From Turbatrix aceti (lineage: Eukaryota > Nematoda > Chromadorea > Rhabditida > Panagrolaimidae): a stretch of DNA of 64,000 bases. Location: assembly GCA_963969345.1 (NCBI GenBank), contig OZ017770.1, positions 10,844,180-10,908,179 on the forward strand, read 5' to 3'. Below the pieces are notes generated by a model. That model had not been told where the DNA came from and did not search any database. It saw only the letters and a program-made list of their open reading frames with translations. Position numbers and translations under genes: made by a program. Below, piece by piece: positions 1 to 11,467 of the stretch (position 1 is the stretch's first letter; every line of letters starts with the position of its first letter).

Positions 1-1154
1 AGAAACTACTCAGGTTTCAGAGTAATGCATTTTAATTGTTGTTTATTAGGTAACGTGTCGGAGATGGTAATAAAACGATTAGAAAACTGCTGCAGAAATA
101 CATATATCCAAAAGTATCGACGCGTTCTTTTCAAATTGTAATTATATATTGTAAATATTATTGAATATTATTAAATAAAGAATTTAACGATTTTAAAAAA
201 AACTGCATTTTTTGTAGAACTTGTGAAAACCGTTCAAAAATATTTAGTGCATGGCCTCGTTAGTTTTTATATTTTTTTGTCAACTGTTGTGATCAAATGA
301 AACTAGTCAGGAAAAAAATATGTACAATTTTGTATTTCATTGTCCCCCGTTGTTTCATTCATATTTCGTTTTTTAAAAATTAAAAAAAGCAAAAGTTAAC
401 TGAGTGCAAGCTCTACGTATTTGTTTTCTGAAAGTAAAAAAACTGTTTAACATTTAAGGTTTTTTTATTTATTTATTTATTTATTTATTTCACCATTACT
501 CAGTGGTTAGTTATCATTAGACCAGATGTTAGGAGGCACAAATGATGTCCATGTAAGTGCAAATGTCTCGATTCGTTTTGGTCGCGTTAAGGTTTTTTAT
601 GCACCCATAATTTGCTAACTGCGCCTGTAACTTTTGCGATTGATTTCATTCACACACACTTGATGATTGATATTTCCGTTTTTCTGTTTCAAAAATAGGG
701 TATAATTGGCAACATTCATTGTTACACACTTTTTTCACACCAAATAACTTTCCCATATTAGGTTGGGTTTTGTCAATTTTCATTGATTTACAAATGATCA
801 GTTTTCAAAAACTCCATAAAAGAAAATATACGCTCGTTACCGGCGACCTGGGGGAAGAAAAGCGGAGAGCAACTACTTATTTGTTGTCAATTTAGGCGTA
901 TGCATATGACAGAAACAATGATATTGTGCCCTATACCTATGATTCATGATTCATACGATACGTGTTATGCACGCAACTCAAATGCGTTTCAATTTTGCAT
1001 TGTACATAAATTGCGAATTGCGTGAGCCGTGTGTAGTTGATTGATGGCTGATTGATTTTGTTAGATGATTATAACCTTTTTGTTCCTAAGCAACTTGGTT
1101 TTTCTGCAGTGGTAATTTTTTTTGGCCAGCGGTTGTCGTCGTTTTCTTCTGACG
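1..1154. other. AT-rich intergenic region upstream of the V-ATPase gene
   Basis: I see no supportable gene here. The stretch is AT-rich with stop codons in all frames. Its only recognisable content is a short retroposon copy at about 469-586, listed separately. The promoter of the downstream V-ATPase gene should lie in the last few hundred bases, but I recognise no specific motif. Confidence 0.6.
469..586 (-). mobile_element. 5'-truncated non-LTR retroposon copy (AAAT-tail family)
   Basis: Read on the minus strand, this segment ends in a conserved core (…CACTGAGTAATGGTGAAAT) followed by a run of AAAT repeats, the usual look of a LINE or SINE 3' end with a microsatellite tail. It is flanked by an apparent target-site duplication, TTAAGGTTTTTTAT, at about 454-468 and 587-600, with one T difference. 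The same core recurs near 47.8 kb (opposite strand) and 51.7 kb (same strand). No coding sequence is retained, so the autonomous partner is unknown. Confidence 0.7.
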
Positions 1155-4100
1155 ATGGCATTCATCAGTCAGGATATCAAATTGTGCCAAATAATTATCG
1201 AACGCGATGCTGCATTTCGATGCATTGTCGAACTGGGTCAAGAAAAATTATTGCAATTTCGAGACGTAAGATCAATTATTTCAAATTTGTTAAATACTGT
1301 GCCATTAATTGGCTTGTATCTTCCTGTTTTAGATGCATGACGGAGCGTTGCTCTTTCAACGAACCCACATTGCACCTATGCGGCGATGCAATGCCTTAGA
1401 GAATTCACTGGGTAAACAACATTTTTTTACAAAAATAAAAAATTTTGATCATGACAATAATTTAGCATACATTCAGCAGGAAATCGTCAGCGCTGAAATG
1501 GCAGGACACGTACCGGCTATGAATTTGGACAATACAAAAAATTGTCAAGAAAGGCGAATTAACGAATTAGAAGTTAGTTTTTTGTCTACTTCCATTACCG
1601 ACAATTGATTTTTCATTATAGACAGTGATCTTTGACCTTGAAAATGATGTCCGTCAATTTCTGTTTAATGAACAACAATTGCTAAAGCATTACAACAACA
1701 ATAACGAATTTTTTGAAGTCCTAAAACACGTTGAGCTATTTTTTGCCGACATTGATAACATCAATCCATTCAGTGAAATAGACTTTTCTGACCCCGTGTT
1801 TAACGAGCTTGGAACTCCGTTAACGCCTTTGATCGAACAAAATACAGAGCCTTTTTTTATTGCTGGCACTATAGAATCCATCAAAAGGGTCGGCTTCGAA
1901 CGAGTACTTTGGCGAGCGTGCCGTCGAACGGCCTATCTAAAAACCACCGGAATAGTTGGATTCTTTGACGACGCAGAAACGGTTGGGAAATTTGATCACT
2001 TTCATCAATAATTTTTTGTTGTAGGGAAAACCGGTCGAAAAGTCGGTATTCATAGTTTTTGTAAAAGGATCGATACTACATGACATTGTTGACAGAGTTT
2101 GTCAAGGGTATGTGCATTCAAAAAGATAGGAAAAACAGTTTTTTTAAATTTCAGTTTTGGCGCCACACAGTACTCATGTCCCAAAATACCGAAAGAAAGA
2201 GCCCAAACAATGGAAAAGATTCGAAATCGACAACAGGATCTCAGAACAGTTATAAAATCGACAACGGAACAAAAGAAGCAGGTAATAATTTTTTTTCATA
2301 AACAAATAATAAATTTACAAAAAAATTAAAGCTGATGCATCGTGCCGCAGTCAAGCTTGCTGACTGGCAGCATGAAGTATTCTTACTCAAAACCACATAT
2401 CATACACTCAACATGTTTACCCTGGATCACAGTGGCAGTTTTTTGGTCGGTGAAGCATGGGTGCCAACAAAAAATTACGAACAGGTTGAACAGGCACTGG
2501 ATCGAGGAGCTGTGAGTTTTCAACTGACAAACTATTACGTTTATCAAAAAAAATTAAAATTCAGGCAAAATCTGAATCAGGAACGGTCGTCAAGCCAATA
2601 ATTAATCCCATGGACCGAGATGATGAGCCTCCGACGTACTACGAAACCAACAAGTTTACAAAAGTCTTTCAAGCTATCGTGGATTCCTATGGCGTGCCTT
2701 GCTATAAAGAAATGAATCCAGGTAGAACCCCTTTGTGACCAACAAAATTTTACCGCAATTTTTAGCTCCTTACACAATCATAACATTTCCATTTCTATTC
2801 GCCGTTATGTTCGGCGACGTAGGGCACGCGGTAATCATGTTGCTACCTGCTTTGTTTTTCATCTACTATGAAAAAAAGATTGAAAGTTTGAAAATCAAAG
2901 ACGAAGTGAGCAACCCCCCTCTTCAAAAACTGTGAATCCCCAATTTTCAGATATTCAACACCTTTTTCAGTGGCCGCTACATGATTCTCTTAATGAGTCT
3001 GTTCTCCATCTATACAGGGATGTTGTACAATGATGCTTTTTCAAAATCCATGAACATCTTTGGATCACAATGGAGAAATCAGTATAACATAACGAGTCTG
3101 AATGAAATGTTCAATCGGAGGATTCAAAGGCGAGAAACAAACATCGCAATGCAATTTGATCCATCAAGGTCATTTCTACACGCCGAAGGTCCGTATCCCT
3201 TTGGAATGGACCCAATTTGGAATATAGCAATGAACAGGCTTAATTTTGTGAATTCGATGAAGATGAAAGCATCTGTGATCATTGGAATAGCCCAGATGAC
3301 ACTTGGCGTGTTCTTGAGCCTGTGCAACTACATTCGAAAAAAAGACTACATAGACGTCTTTACAACTTTTATTCCACAACTCATATTTCTTTCTCTCATT
3401 TTTATCTATCTTTGTGCCGAAATTTTTGTCAAATGGATTTTTATCTGGGTCCATCCGGGTGAGCCCCTGGGCCTTCACTATCCAGGTTGGTTTTTTGCGT
3501 AAAAAAATTGAAAACAAATTATTTGCAGGAGTGCACTGCGCCCCCTCGCTTCTCATCGGTCTGATAAATATGTGCATGCTCCGAAAAAAACCAATCGATT
3601 TCTATCAGCCAAATTCAACAACCTTGGTTCGAAATTGTCACCAAGTTCGATGGTACCCAAAGCAAAATGTTGTTGAACCAATTTTGGTAATAACGGCATT
3701 TTCTATGATTCCCATCATGTTTTTCGGAAAATATCTTGTCAGGAAGTTTTGCATCAGAAAAAAGAGTGAACCGTTTAGAATTAATAGAGCACCCATGGTT
3801 TGTTTTTGAAAAAAAACTAATTTGCACAGCACTAAAAACTTCCAGAACATAAAGGTCAAGTTGAACAAGGAAGAAATCGAGCTTCTGCCTGCTGATGATA
3901 AAACAAAACAAGGAAAAAAGCCAAACTTTGCCCCAGTTCCCGAGAAAAAAGAAGTAATTTTTAAAAGCTAAACAATTTTTTTAAACATTTCTTATGAATT
4001 TTAGAAGTCATCAACCGATGCCTTTGTACATCAATCGATTCATACAATCGAGTTTGTACTGGGCTGCATCTCTCACACCGCGTCATACCTCCGACTATGG

Positions 4101-4490
4101 GCGCTATCACTTGCGCATTCGCGTAAGAAAAAATTTTTATTAAGACAAAAAAAGAAAATTTTTAGAACTATCCGAAGTCATGTGGCACATGATCCTGGCC
4201 CAGGCATTTCACGTAGACGGTACCGTCGGAGGCATTGTACTCTACGCCATATTTTTCATTTTTTTCCTCCTAACAGCGTCCATCCTCGTGCTCATGGAAG
4301 GTCTATCCGCATTTTTGCACGCTCTTCGATTACACTGGTAAATTCCAAAAAACAAAAAAATACTAATGTGCATGAAATTTTCAGGGTGGAATTTCAAAGC
4401 AAGTTCTACGTTGGTACAGGCCATCTTTTTGTGCCATTTTCGTATCGGGATGGCTTGGAAAAGTACTGTTTTGATTCAGATGTGTACTAA
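1155..4490 (+). CDS. V-type proton ATPase subunit a (116 kDa, Vo sector)
   Basis: Vo subunit a carries protons across endomembrane or apical plasma membranes together with the c-ring. I trace 15 exons: 1155-1265, 1333-1411, 1466-1572, 1622-1981, 2025-2107, 2155-2281, 2332-2511, 2565-2721, 2766-2905, 2951-3485, 3529-3797, 3846-3953, 4005-4122, 4166-4337 and 4385-4490. They sum to 884 codons (883 aa), normal for the family. The N-terminal cytosolic half contains the family signatures [22 protein letters not shown] and [18 protein letters not shown]. The membrane half contains [19 protein letters not shown] and the conserved [12 protein letters not shown], which holds the essential arginine of the proton path. 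The start is the ATG giving [10 protein letters not shown]; an in-frame ATG at 1122 is also possible. An AATAAA lies at 4506. The isoform cannot be assigned from sequence alone. Confidence 0.95.
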
Positions 4491-4838
4491 AAATCGTTGT
4501 TGCTTAATAAAAAGGACGCTGAATACTAAACGGGCAGGCAGGGTCAAATCATATTGATGTTAATTTTAAACACAAATAGGCACCCAAGTAAGCAAAGCAA
4601 AATCATCGTCATCATAAATTCACAGATACACAAATACCAATATCACCGTCATCAAAAAAATGAAGCAAAAATGAACATTTCGAGCAAAATCTCATTTTTG
4701 ATGCTCCCCAAACGAAAATTTTTAGCATTGCAGGATGCGTTGGAACATGAACACGCTGTGATTGTTAGCGCTGAGAAAAGATATCCTGGCTAGCGGTTAT
4801 CTTTTGCTAAGTCATCTTTTATTGATACTTCTGTCATC

Positions 4839-5378
4839 ATGGATGAGTCGACGAAGAAGGCTCTGCAGGGAATCAAGATTCTCAAAGTCAATGCAGGTCC
4901 ACGCGATGGCGATTTGTGGATTGCTCGTCTGAAAGAAGAGTACGAGGCTCTGATCGGCTGTATCGCCAATAACAAGGAGAAGAATACCGACTGGTTTCGC
5001 ATTGAGTCAAACCAAGATGGAACACGATGGTTCGGCAAGTGCTGGTATTACCACAACATGATCAAGTGGGGTTTTTTTTAATTCCATGAATTTTGACAGC
5101 CAGTTTTTTGCAGATACGAGTTTGACGTTGAATTTGACATTCCAGTTACCTACCCCAAGACAGCTCCAGAAATTGCGCTTCCCGAGCTCGATGGCAAGAC
5201 GGCAAAGATGTATCGCGGAGGAAAGATATGCATCTCAGACCACTTCAAGCCGCTCTGGGCGAAGAATGTCCCCAAGTTCGGCATCGCGCACGCCTTCTGC
5301 CTCGGCCTTGGTCCCTGGCTCGCAGTCGAAATTCCTGATCTGATTGATCGCGGTCTTCTGAAGCCTCCGACGTCATGA
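4839..5378 (+). CDS. UFC1: Ubiquitin-fold modifier-conjugating enzyme 1 (UFC1)
   Basis: UFC1 is the E2 enzyme of UFMylation: it takes UFM1 from UBA5 as a thioester and works with the UFL1 ligase at the ER. Two exons (4839-5065 and 5114-5378) encode 163 aa; human UFC1 has 167. The match runs the full length. The catalytic cysteine lies in [14 protein letters not shown] and is followed by the diagnostic [14 protein letters not shown]. The gene begins only 349 bp after the V-ATPase stop codon on the same strand, so a shared transcript or operon is possible but not shown. A polyadenylation signal (AATAAA) lies near 5430. Confidence 0.96.
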
Positions 5379-6077
5379 TCAAATTAACTAACTATTTGTG
5401 TATGTTTGGATGGATTTTTTTTTCGTTAATAAATAATATTGAACGAAAGGGCTGGCACTGATCACTGTATCACGAGATATTATCACTATTGAGTGATAAT
5501 TTTTTTTAAATATTTGTCAACGGCTTGGTTTTATGTTCTTGAGTATTCTATTCACGAATATGACATAACCTGATGGTAATTTTACCAAATGTGTATGTAA
5601 TAAATATTTTAAATATTCTGATAATTTTTTAATCATATTAAAATTTATATGAAAAGTAAATCAATTTGTTGCTAAATTTTGTCCATAAATAAAATTCAAC
5701 ATTTATTAAAAAATTAAAAAGTTTTGTAAAATCGGGAAGGTGTACTATAAAAATCATTAAATAAAGTTAAAAAAGCAGTTGAAGATGCACTTGAAGCAGA
5801 ACTAAATTATATTTCACAACAAAAAAACATTGCCGGTAATTATTTACTGTCAATAGATGTAAGCTGGCGGCCAAAAAAGAAACGTCTACCCCCCCCCCTC
5901 CAGTGACATTTCAAAAACACTAATCTTACTTCCGGCATCTTGGGATAAGTTTGCCATCTGACTTCCAAATCTGCGCATTTCTGAATATATGATCCGGCTA
6001 TCCATGATCTGATTTGATAAGTGATAATAATGAATAGTTTTGTTAGTTTTCAATAGATTGATGTAATAAATATATGT
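5379..6077. other. Intergenic region with no supported gene
   Basis: AT-rich DNA after UFC1. Around 5770-5870 there is a short open stretch that would read KKAVEDALEAELNYISQQKN and continues a little further. It could be a worn fragment of a transposase or another gene, but it has no start, no splice context and no family match that I recognise. Confidence 0.4.
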
Positions 6078-6085
6078 ATGCTTAA

Positions 6086-6445
6086 CAAGGGTGTCAATCG
6101 GGCCGGGCCGGCCCGGAAAGCCCGCGGCCCGGCCCGGCCCGGCCCGGCGGCCCGGTTTTAAAAAAAAAGAAAATTTTAGAACAAAATTTATTCAAAACTG
6201 TCAAAAATGAACCAAAAACTTGCTCATTTTGAGCAATCCTCCCCCATTATGAATAACAACGTGTATTTTTACCTTTTCAACTCATATTTTTCAACAAATT
6301 GAAAAAATTTTAGTAAATTTTGCTTCAATTTTACGCTTTGGTAAAAAGGCGGGCCGGCCCGGCCCGGGCCGGGCCGGGCCGGGCCTTACCTCGAGCGGAC
6401 CGGGCCGGGCCGGGCCGACAAAAATTCGGCCCGTTGACACCCTTG
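6086..6445. mobile_element. Non-autonomous hAT-like fold-back element with GGCCCGG arms
   Basis: A 360-bp element has terminal inverted repeats CAAGGGTGTCAA…TTGACACCCTTG and a perfect 8-bp target-site duplication ATGCTTAA at 6078-6085 and 6446-6453. An 8-bp duplication and termini of the form CA(A)GGGTG fit the hAT superfamily. Just inside each terminus are long runs of GGGCC and GGCCC words (about 6100-6156 and 6350-6417), almost pure G+C in an AT-rich setting, so the whole element can fold back on itself. The central ~190 bp is AT-rich and without coding potential. Confidence 0.85.
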
Positions 6446-6453
6446 ATGCTTAA

Positions 6454-7809
6454 AAAACCTTGAAAACATTTGTCCCGAACACCGATTTATCCTGTCCAAT
6501 GTAACTTTTAAATCCTGGAGGCCTGTCAACCTGGAAAAAAGTTGCCATGACAACAAACTCTATTGTCTACATTCTTTTTTTTCCATTTCACATCTTGAAA
6601 GCCCATGATTATATTTTTTGTGCCACTACTGACCGCTGCCTGCTGCGAACAAACCTTGAATGCTTGTAATTATCCTGGCCATGTGACTGACAAGCAACCA
6701 AAAATGAGAAATTACAGTTGTTTGTGTTAATTTGACATCTCTTACGAAAGGCTGTGGTCAGCCTGGCTTATGAAAATAGTCGTCTAAGATTGCCGGTGCT
6801 CTTGCTGCCACTGCACCAGCAATTATGGACTCTCAAGTGGGGTGTTTACCTGTGCGTGACGCCGCTTTTGACAAAGAATAAATGTTGCGAGAAAACTCAT
6901 GTAGATATGAAAGCTTGGAACGTTTTGCATGGATTATGATCAGAAACGTACAAAAAGCATATACAAGAGGTGCAAATAAAATTTATCAAGTTTTAAAAAA
7001 AATTTTTGTTTCAAAAAAATTTTTTGCATGATTTATCCTGGCCAGGCCTAAATATGATGTTGAAGTGGCAAAAGGTGTGGTCAGGTGTGTAAAAAGTCCG
7101 AAAAGCCCTCTTCCCGCCGTTCGTTTCCTGACAAACAAAAATCGTATTCGCATTATTCCAGAAAAGTACCAGCAAGCAAGGAATGTTGTGTCGCGGTCGG
7201 TCGCGTGTTTATATCCTGTGCGCTTGGCTTGGCCATACCTTGGCACAGGTTTTCCCGCGGCTACCAAAATTGCCCCCAGTCTTTCCTGTATTCACAAAGC
7301 GTGACTTCTAAGCGCGCACCGAAGCTCATGCGAACGACGCCTTCCCACAGAGAATGCTAGAGGAGGTTGTACATACAAGGACAAGACCCCCCAGACTGCG
7401 TTCGTTCTTCGTTTGATTTCTGGCTCATATACTAAACACATTTCTGGATAAATGGATGACCATAATTGGTTCGTTTCATTTTTTCCCCGTTATCGGTAGC
7501 CATTCACGCAGTTCATTGGCCCATAGCCAGATTATAGTCTCCCTCTGCTCTCCTAACATTTTTATTTTTATCTCAACTAAATAACAGGAAAACAGACTTT
7601 TTACTGGGTTTCCGAAGCCTTAAATTACCCGACATCTTGCTATTTACACATCTTCTCGTCGTACAGATTTGCAACCAGTCGGCAACAGGAGGCTTCTTTT
7701 TTTTGAAAACCGATTTATATGTTATATTATTGCTATTGTCGTGTATAACATTTCTATTTTAAATTGTTTTTTTGTGTTTTCAAACCCCAAAACTTGACTT
7801 GCAGCAGCA
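6454..7809. other. Intergenic region, upstream of the Ly6-like gene
   Basis: No gene is supported. Several open stretches exist, but none has family similarity or splice-site support. The last few hundred bases probably hold the promoter and 5' UTR of the Ly6-like gene. A TTGCAG acceptor-like sequence lies a few bases before its ATG (about 7799-7805), suggesting a 5' UTR intron or a trans-splice site. Confidence 0.5.
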
Positions 7810-8389
7810 ATGGAAAGACTAATTTTCTACCGGCTAATTCTTAGCTTAATCTTTTTACTCGCGTGTCTAATGTCTTTTGTAACGCCTCTCAAGTGCTACA
7901 ATGGCCAACATTTATCAAACCAATCTTTCGACACCCTAAACCTGACGGAATGTGATCCTCAATTTGAATCGTGCATAAAGTCAACCGATCCACTAACTAA
8001 CGTCATTACACGTTCCTGTCAATTCGCTAATTGTACCGTAAGTAATATTATATCGTAAATAAATAATATTATATATTAATTCTGATAAACGTTAGTGTAA
8101 CTAAGTTAGCAATCAAAAAGCAGTGCAATAATTTTCAACGACATATCATGTGTCTAAAATAAGCAGTAATATTTTTGTTTTTAGTTTCACAACGCCAACT
8201 TTTCCAATCAATGCATAAATGCCACGCAAAACCAATTCGTATGCTGCTGTCAAGAAGGTGAGTAAAAAAAGCGTCAAATTTTTTTAAGACCAACTTTTAG
8301 ATGCTTGTAATTCCGTGTCTCGAGGTTGGCATACACTGTCATACGCGCTTACAACAACCACGCTATGCGCCTTCTTTTTTGCAATCTGA
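7810..8389 (+). CDS. Small GPI-anchored three-finger (Ly6/uPAR-like) protein
   Basis: Three exons (7810-8037, 8185-8257, 8301-8389) give a 129-aa protein. Residues 1 to about 27 are a hydrophobic signal peptide. The mature part is about 75 residues with ten cysteines, starting KCYNG and ending CCCQEDACN, the C-C…C-N pattern that closes the three-finger Ly6 fold. Several N-glycosylation sequons are present (NQS, NLT, NCT, NFS, NAT). The final ~20 residues are hydrophobic (LTTTTLCAFFFAI), consistent with a GPI attachment signal. The protein would sit on the outer cell surface. Ly6 proteins in worms include modulators of channels and receptors, but this one cannot be assigned a partner from sequence. 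Confidence 0.8.
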
Positions 8390-8901
8390 GAAAATATTTT
8401 TTAATAATTTTTTTGTACCAATAAATTAATAGCCTTTCTGTTCACTTATTGAAGCTCATGTTCGAATTAATCGTAATGAAAATAAAAAAAAATAAATAAA
8501 TGAAACGCAAGTCAAAATGAATCACATGGTAGAATCGCACTGTATCAGTACCATTTTTTTAAATTGACAACGCCCGATGTACATACATACTTCACAATTA
8601 AATAACAAAACTCCAAAAATTTTATAATAATCCTTAAACTTGTTTTGTCTTCATTTTGCTTTTGCTATGTACAATGTCCTTTGTGCAACGATTTGATCAC
8701 TGTCAGTGTGATTGATAACTTTAACTGGGATTAAAAGTTTATACGAATTGATTTTTTACATTATCAATTATTTTTATAACATGAATTACAAAAAAACTGT
8801 AAGAAAATGATGAATCAGGAAATGTGACTATAATGGAAAGCTTATAAAGAAAAATATGTACTGTCGTCGCTTTTTTTTAATTATAATTAACGTTTACAGT
8901 A
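8390..8901. other. Convergent 3' intergenic gap
   Basis: AT-rich spacer between the Ly6-like gene and the converging OTU-domain gene. AATAAA-type signals occur on the plus strand near 8421 and 8491. No further feature seen. Confidence 0.5.
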
Positions 8902-10104
8902 TTAAACAAATGTGTCCCAGTTCCCTCCCGTTTTCAGAACCGGGTTCCAGTGAACAGCCTTGCTGTCATTCTCAATGCAAAACGAAGGATAGCGGTCGTT
9001 CTGCTGGAGAATGTCTCCGTCTGCAGAATAAATCTGGAAGCGCGGAATAAACTTGCTTTTACGGTACGCGTTATGGGTGACGATGTTGACTTTGAACATT
9101 TCGGCAAAGAGCTGAAGATCTTCGTCATTCATGAATAAATGCGAGGGAGCAATGTCATGTTCGTTGTATAAGTCAAGATTCGGCACATCGTGGGCCATGT
9201 CACGGCGACGGGCGTAGATAAACTTACGAATTTTCCAGTGACTCTCTTCGCCTCCGGTCAGCAGAAAAGACAATGCTCGGAATCCACAGTTTCCGTCACC
9301 CATGACGTCATAAGGGGTAACGGGCTCTCGGACTAGTTTAGCGTTTCGGCAACAGTTAAGCAACGCTGAGCTTGCGACAAAATCCAGCGGCAAGCCAATT
9401 GTCCGAAGCGTAGAAACGACCCATGCCCTTTTCGGGAGTTGAAGGGAGTAGATCGTCTGCTCGTCGTCGTCGTCGTCGTCGTCATCGTCGCTGGTATCGT
9501 CCCCTGTAAAAAAATGTTTTGTAACAAAACTAATAAACAATATTTTTTGTAATCACAATTTTCTGCAACATGATAATTCTTTCTTCTTGGAGGCGATGGA
9601 AGCCAGTTGTTGTCGCCCAAACTGTTGTTGTCCGACCAGTTGTGAGATGTCTTGGAAAACGCCAGACTTCCAATAGATGCCAAGCTCTCCGATGAGGTAT
9701 CCTTGTTTTCGTTTTGATTTTGGTGCTCCACTGCTTTAGCACGCTTCATGGACGAGATAGGAACGACTTTCATTTGCTTACCACACTTTTGACTGATGAG
9801 GTTGAAAACTGTACTGTTGGATTTTCGGGACAATTTTACAGGCGGCGACAAGGACGCCAAAGAATCCGAGTCCGAGTTAGTTTTGGCATCAGTAGTATTT
9901 GTTTTTTTCTGGAACACAGAGTTTCCCGGTGCGTTCAGAGCATAAATTTTAGGCTTTTTGAAAACTTTCTGAAAATTCATGTAAGGATCTCAATTTTTTT
10001 AACGAGTAATTATTTAAACCTACTTTTGGACTCTCATCACACATTTTCTTTTTTTCAACCGTGAAATTCTTTTTTTCGATGCAGGCAGTCTTTTTGGCCT
10101 TCAT
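8902..10104 (-). CDS. OTU-domain cysteine protease-like protein (putative deubiquitinase)
   Basis: Three exons on the minus strand (10104-10024, 9968-9557, 9503-8902) give 364 aa. The first ~190 residues are low-complexity, rich in K, S, N and D, and probably disordered. They end in a run of about nine aspartates encoded by a CGT-type microsatellite (9462-9484). The C-terminal ~160 residues are an OTU domain: the catalytic motif GDGNCGFRALSFLLTG carries Asp and the nucleophilic Cys, and the catalytic His is in KAVHWNPV near the C terminus. OTU enzymes cleave ubiquitin chains. Substrate and linkage preference cannot be read here. The domain resembles the stand-alone OTU domains found in many invertebrate and transposon-linked proteins, so a domesticated origin is possible. 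Confidence 0.8.
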
Positions 10105-11207
10105 TGTTGCCAAATGAACTAAAACTGATTAACTTTATAAAATATATCCTTTAAACCCTTACATTTTCGTTGTTGTAAAAACTGCAGACAGGTGTGGATG
10201 TTTTTCTTACCTAAAAAACTCAGCTTGACGCGGTGAATAAAGGCGAATACAATGTTCATCGCTAACAATTCTGACAAAAAAAGCCGAAAAAGAAGGGTTT
10301 TTACGCAACACATTTTTGAAAAGCAGAGGAAGTTCCGTTTACTGCGCTACCTCGGCGGCTATCATCAAAAGCACTGAAATGCCATAGATCCATTTCAAAC
10401 TACCCGCGTACTAGTTAGAAGCCGCCAAACAGTTCCGCAAAAGAGTGTAAGAGATAGCGCAATGCTATGTTGTTCAGAAAAATCATAACAATGATCACAC
10501 GCTTTGACTAAAACATCTCTCATCCAACCTCCTGTTCTATTACGAATAGAGCAATGACCGGGCGAATATTGTGTGATTCAGTTTTTTTTCTTCATACGTC
10601 TGCCCTGCCTGGCACAGATGAGCAAGCAGAGCAACAGTAGACAGGCACGCTTACCTTTCCAAAACATAATATCTGTCGAGCAGCGCAGAGCCCATCCGTT
10701 TTTTTCCGCACCTATTCTTTGCATGCCACTGTTAGAAATCACAGACGTTCTATTTTTTTTCTTGTACGAGGCTCACCTCAGAAAACATAATGAAAAAATA
10801 ATGTTCTATTTTTTGGACAACACTTGGACTGATCGATTCTGTACGAAGCAAGAAATGTGCTATATACCAGGAAAATTTATACAAATATGATTTTTCTCAA
10901 ATAAAAAAATCTATGCATTTTAATTTTTTTCTCGTATTTTGGGGCCATCTGAAAAAATGTTGATTTATTAAAAATAACGCAGAAGTAGATTTACATAAGC
11001 ATGATAGCACGCGCCGACTAAAGAAATTAATATTTCGGAATAGCATGTCAAGCACACAGCAGAAGAAAGGAAAAACAGAAAATCAAAACATTCCCCCGGT
11101 CGTCCGGTTGCCTGGTCACTGCAATTAATGATGTGATTTCCGTTCGAAAACCGGGTCGAGTCTGGTACCCGTTCGGTTTCCGGACGGGGACCTGAGAGCT
11201 TATATAA
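10105..11207. other. Intergenic region, no supported gene
   Basis: Mixed AT-rich sequence upstream of the OTU gene. No open stretch has recognisable similarity. Around 11140-11190 there are CCGGGTCG / GGTACCCG words resembling the arms of the adjacent fold-back element, possibly part of an older or longer copy. Confidence 0.45.
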
Positions 11208-11215
11208 GTTACCAT

Positions 11216-11467
11216 CAGTGTTATCGAGTACCCGAAGATTCGGGCAACTCGACCCGAAACCCGACCGAAACCAAATTAACCAAAAACTTCGAGTATTCAA
11301 CCCAAAAAAAAAATCAATTTTTTTTGTGTTGAAAAACACAAATTTTATGGAGTTTCGGGTTACCCGACCCGAAACCCGGAACCGAACCCGAGATTCGGGT
11401 TATCCGATCCGAAACCCGGGAATTTCGGGTCCGGTTCCGGGTCGGGTCGGGTTACCCGACAACACTG
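11216..11467. mobile_element. Non-autonomous hAT-like fold-back element with CCCGAAACCCG arms
   Basis: A 252-bp element starts CAGTGTTATCGAGTA and ends TACCCGACAACACTG, so the termini are imperfect inverted repeats of CAGTGTTGTCGGGTA type. The left flank is GTTACCAT and the right flank reads GTTATGACCAT, which fits an 8-bp duplication interrupted by three extra bases (TGA). The arms consist of repeated TTCGGGT / ACCCGAA words in opposite orientation on the two sides, with a short AT-rich centre. It resembles the 6.1-kb element in architecture but not in repeat word. Confidence 0.65.

Noticed and set aside
9420..9490. CGT-type microsatellite considered as non-coding repeat
   Set aside because: It lies in frame in the OTU gene and encodes the aspartate run.
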